This document shows positions 6,468 to 7,545 of a stretch of DNA of 7,545 nucleotides, one piece after another. The DNA comes from Pseudomonadota bacterium (lineage in GTDB: Bacteria; Pseudomonadota; Alphaproteobacteria; Rhizobiales; Beijerinckiaceae): positions 1-7,545 of the forward strand of contig JAEXUU010000817.1 of the NCBI GenBank assembly GCA_023452965.1, given 5' to 3'. Each line of letters starts with the position of its first letter. Position 1 is the first letter of the stretch. Below the pieces are notes generated by a model. The model was not told the DNA's origin and did no database searches. It worked only from the letters and a program-made list of their open reading frames with translations. The translations under genes and the position numbers were made by a program.

Positions 6468-7475
6468 ATGTCGATCATTTCGGAACACGAATACCGCTAC
6501 AACATGCTCATCAAGACCTTCGCCTCGCGGGCCGAGCCGGCCTTCGAGGCCGAGTCCGAGCAGGTCGAAGTCTGGGGGCAGCGCTGGGGCTGCAACAACG
6601 ATGTCGGCCAGATCCGCAAGGTGCTGATGCACCGCCCCGGCCCGGAGCTCAACGTCGTCGATCCTACCAAGCGCATCCCCGATATCGGCGCCTTCGGTGA
6701 CCCGGAGAAAGGCTGGTACTGGCGCGGCGACTCGATCCCCGACCTTCCGGCCCAGCAGGCCCAGCATGACAAGCTCGTCGCCGCGCTGCGCGAGGAAGGT
6801 GCCGAGGTCGTCTTCCTCGACGAATGCGCGCCCGGCAAGATGAAGTCCGTCTACACCCGCGACAGCGTCATCGCCATCGATGGCGGCGCCATCGTCACCC
6901 GTCTCGGCCCGCCGATCCGCCGCGGCGAGGAGCTGCCGGTCACGCGTACCCTCGCAAAGCTCGGCATGCCGATCCTGCGGACCATCGGCGGCACCGGCCT
7001 GATGGAAGGCGGCAGCTTCGCCTTCATCACGCCGAAGGTCGCCGTCGTCGGCCTTTCGAGCCGCGTCAACGAGGAAGGCGCCCGCCAGCTCGAGGAAGTG
7101 CTGCGCGTCCACGGGGTCGAATTGCTGCGGGTCGAGCTCACCGGCTATCGCCTGCACATCGACGGCATGTTCGTCATGGTCGACGCCGAGACCGCGTTCG
7201 TGAATCCGACGCTGCTGCCCTTCTGGTTCCTCGAGCGGCTGAAGCAGCTCGGCATCCGCCAGATCGAGGTCTGCCCGGATGACGGCAACTGGGTGATCAA
7301 CTGCCTTGCGGTGCGCCCGGGCCGGGTGATCATGGCCGGCGGCCTCTCCGAGCGTACGCAGGCGAAGTTCGACAAGGCGGGCATCTCCGTCCGCGTCGTA
7401 GAGTACGACAAGGTTGCGCTCGGCGGCGGCGGCATTCACTGCTCGACCTCGCCGCTCGTTCGCGATCCGCTCTGA
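6468..7475 (+). CDS. Guanidine-modifying enzyme (amidinotransferase/arginine deiminase/DDAH-like superfamily)
   Basis: A 335-residue cytoplasmic protein. AGGAGA at 6457-6462, 5 nt before the ATG, fixes the start. N-terminal IRKVLMHRPGPEL (49-61) is the usual opening of the fold. The catalytic set is recognisable: Asp132 in YTRDS, Glu180 in LMEGGSF, His230 and Asp232 in LHIDGMF, and nucleophilic Cys325 in GGGGIHCST (319-327). These match the Asp/Glu/His/Asp/Cys set of arginine deiminase, dimethylarginine dimethylaminohydrolase and amidinotransferases. Such enzymes form a covalent Cys-amidino intermediate from a guanidino substrate, then hydrolyse it or transfer the group. The length falls between DDAH (about 255) and arginine deiminase (about 410). 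The usual Asp after EGG is Ser183, which may shift specificity. It is last in the operon, 47 nt after the M20 gene. Superfamily is secure; hydrolase versus transferase, and the exact substrate, are not. Confidence 0.88.
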   Translation: MSIISEHEYRYNMLIKTFASRAEPAFEAESEQVEVWGQRWGCNNDVGQIRKVLMHRPGPELNVVDPTKRIPDIGAFGDPEKGWYWRGDSIPDLPAQQAQHDKLVAALREEGAEVVFLDECAPGKMKSVYTRDSVIAIDGGAIVTRLGPPIRRGEELPVTRTLAKLGMPILRTIGGTGLMEGGSFAFITPKVAVVGLSSRVNEEGARQLEEVLRVHGVELLRVELTGYRLHIDGMFVMVDAETAFVNPTLLPFWFLERLKQLGIRQIEVCPDDGNWVINCLAVRPGRVIMAGGLSERTQAKFDKAGISVRVVEYDKVALGGGGIHCSTSPLVRDPL

Positions 7476-7480
7476 CATCA

Positions 7481-7525
7481 GAGCCGGATCCGATCAGATG
7501 GAATCAATCTGATCGGAACGGGCTC
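7481..7525 (+). repeat. Long imperfect palindrome downstream of the operon
   Basis: CCGATCAGAT (7490-7499) and ATCTGATCGG (7507-7516) form a perfect 10-bp stem with a 7-nt loop. Outside a 4-by-4 internal bulge, GAGCC (7481-7485) pairs with GGCTC (7521-7525). It begins 5 nt after the last stop codon. There is no T-run, so it is not a classical intrinsic terminator. It may protect the 3' end of the operon message or be a dispersed intergenic repeat. Confidence 0.6.
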
Positions 7526-7528
7526 CGC

Positions 7529-7545
7529 GGGGGGGGCGACGCCCC
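7529..7545 (+). terminator. G/C hairpin at the window edge, possible terminator cut off
   Basis: A run of eight G residues (7529-7536) leads into GGGGC (7533-7537), a 3-nt loop GAC and GCCCC (7541-7545), the last bases of the window. A T-run just beyond the edge would make it an intrinsic terminator for the operon. That cannot be seen here. Confidence 0.3.

Noticed and set aside
6438..7478. Minus-strand open frame opposite the guanidine-enzyme gene
   Set aside because: No family features; the plus strand encodes an enzyme with all catalytic motifs.

Overview
The window looks like part of a GC-rich alphaproteobacterial chromosome. Hyphomicrobiales such as Bosea or its relatives are my best guess, from base composition, strong G/C bias at third codon positions and the style of the polyamine-type transporter genes. 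No taxonomic marker gene is present, so this stays an inference.

Layout. A TetR-family repressor gene runs leftward (614 to 1) and leaves the window just before its stop codon. A short AT-rich divergent region (615-760) carries two near-identical 14-bp sequences spaced 18 bp apart, which overlap the best promoter elements I can find for both directions. Six genes then run rightward in one tight cluster: an ABC ATPase (761-1861), a Tat-type periplasmic binding protein (1919-3025), two inner-membrane permeases (3120-4001 and 4006-4800), an AbgB-like M20 amidohydrolase (4822-6420) and a guanidine-modifying enzyme of the arginine deiminase/amidinotransferase superfamily (6468-7475). A pair of hairpins lies between the binding-protein gene and the first permease gene. 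A long palindrome and an edge-truncated G/C hairpin follow the last gene.

How the genes fit together. The four transporter genes form a complete importer of the spermidine/putrescine/opine class. The two enzymes behind it suggest that the imported compound carries both an amide bond (cut by the M20 enzyme) and a guanidino group (attacked by the Cys-His enzyme), so the cluster could be a TetR-controlled route for scavenging a conjugated guanidino compound. The substrate cannot be read from the sequence. The most unusual part is the M20 enzyme: its fold motifs are present, but several residues that normally bind the metal pair in this family appear to be replaced.

The long open frames antisense to these genes are byproducts of high GC content and are not annotated.
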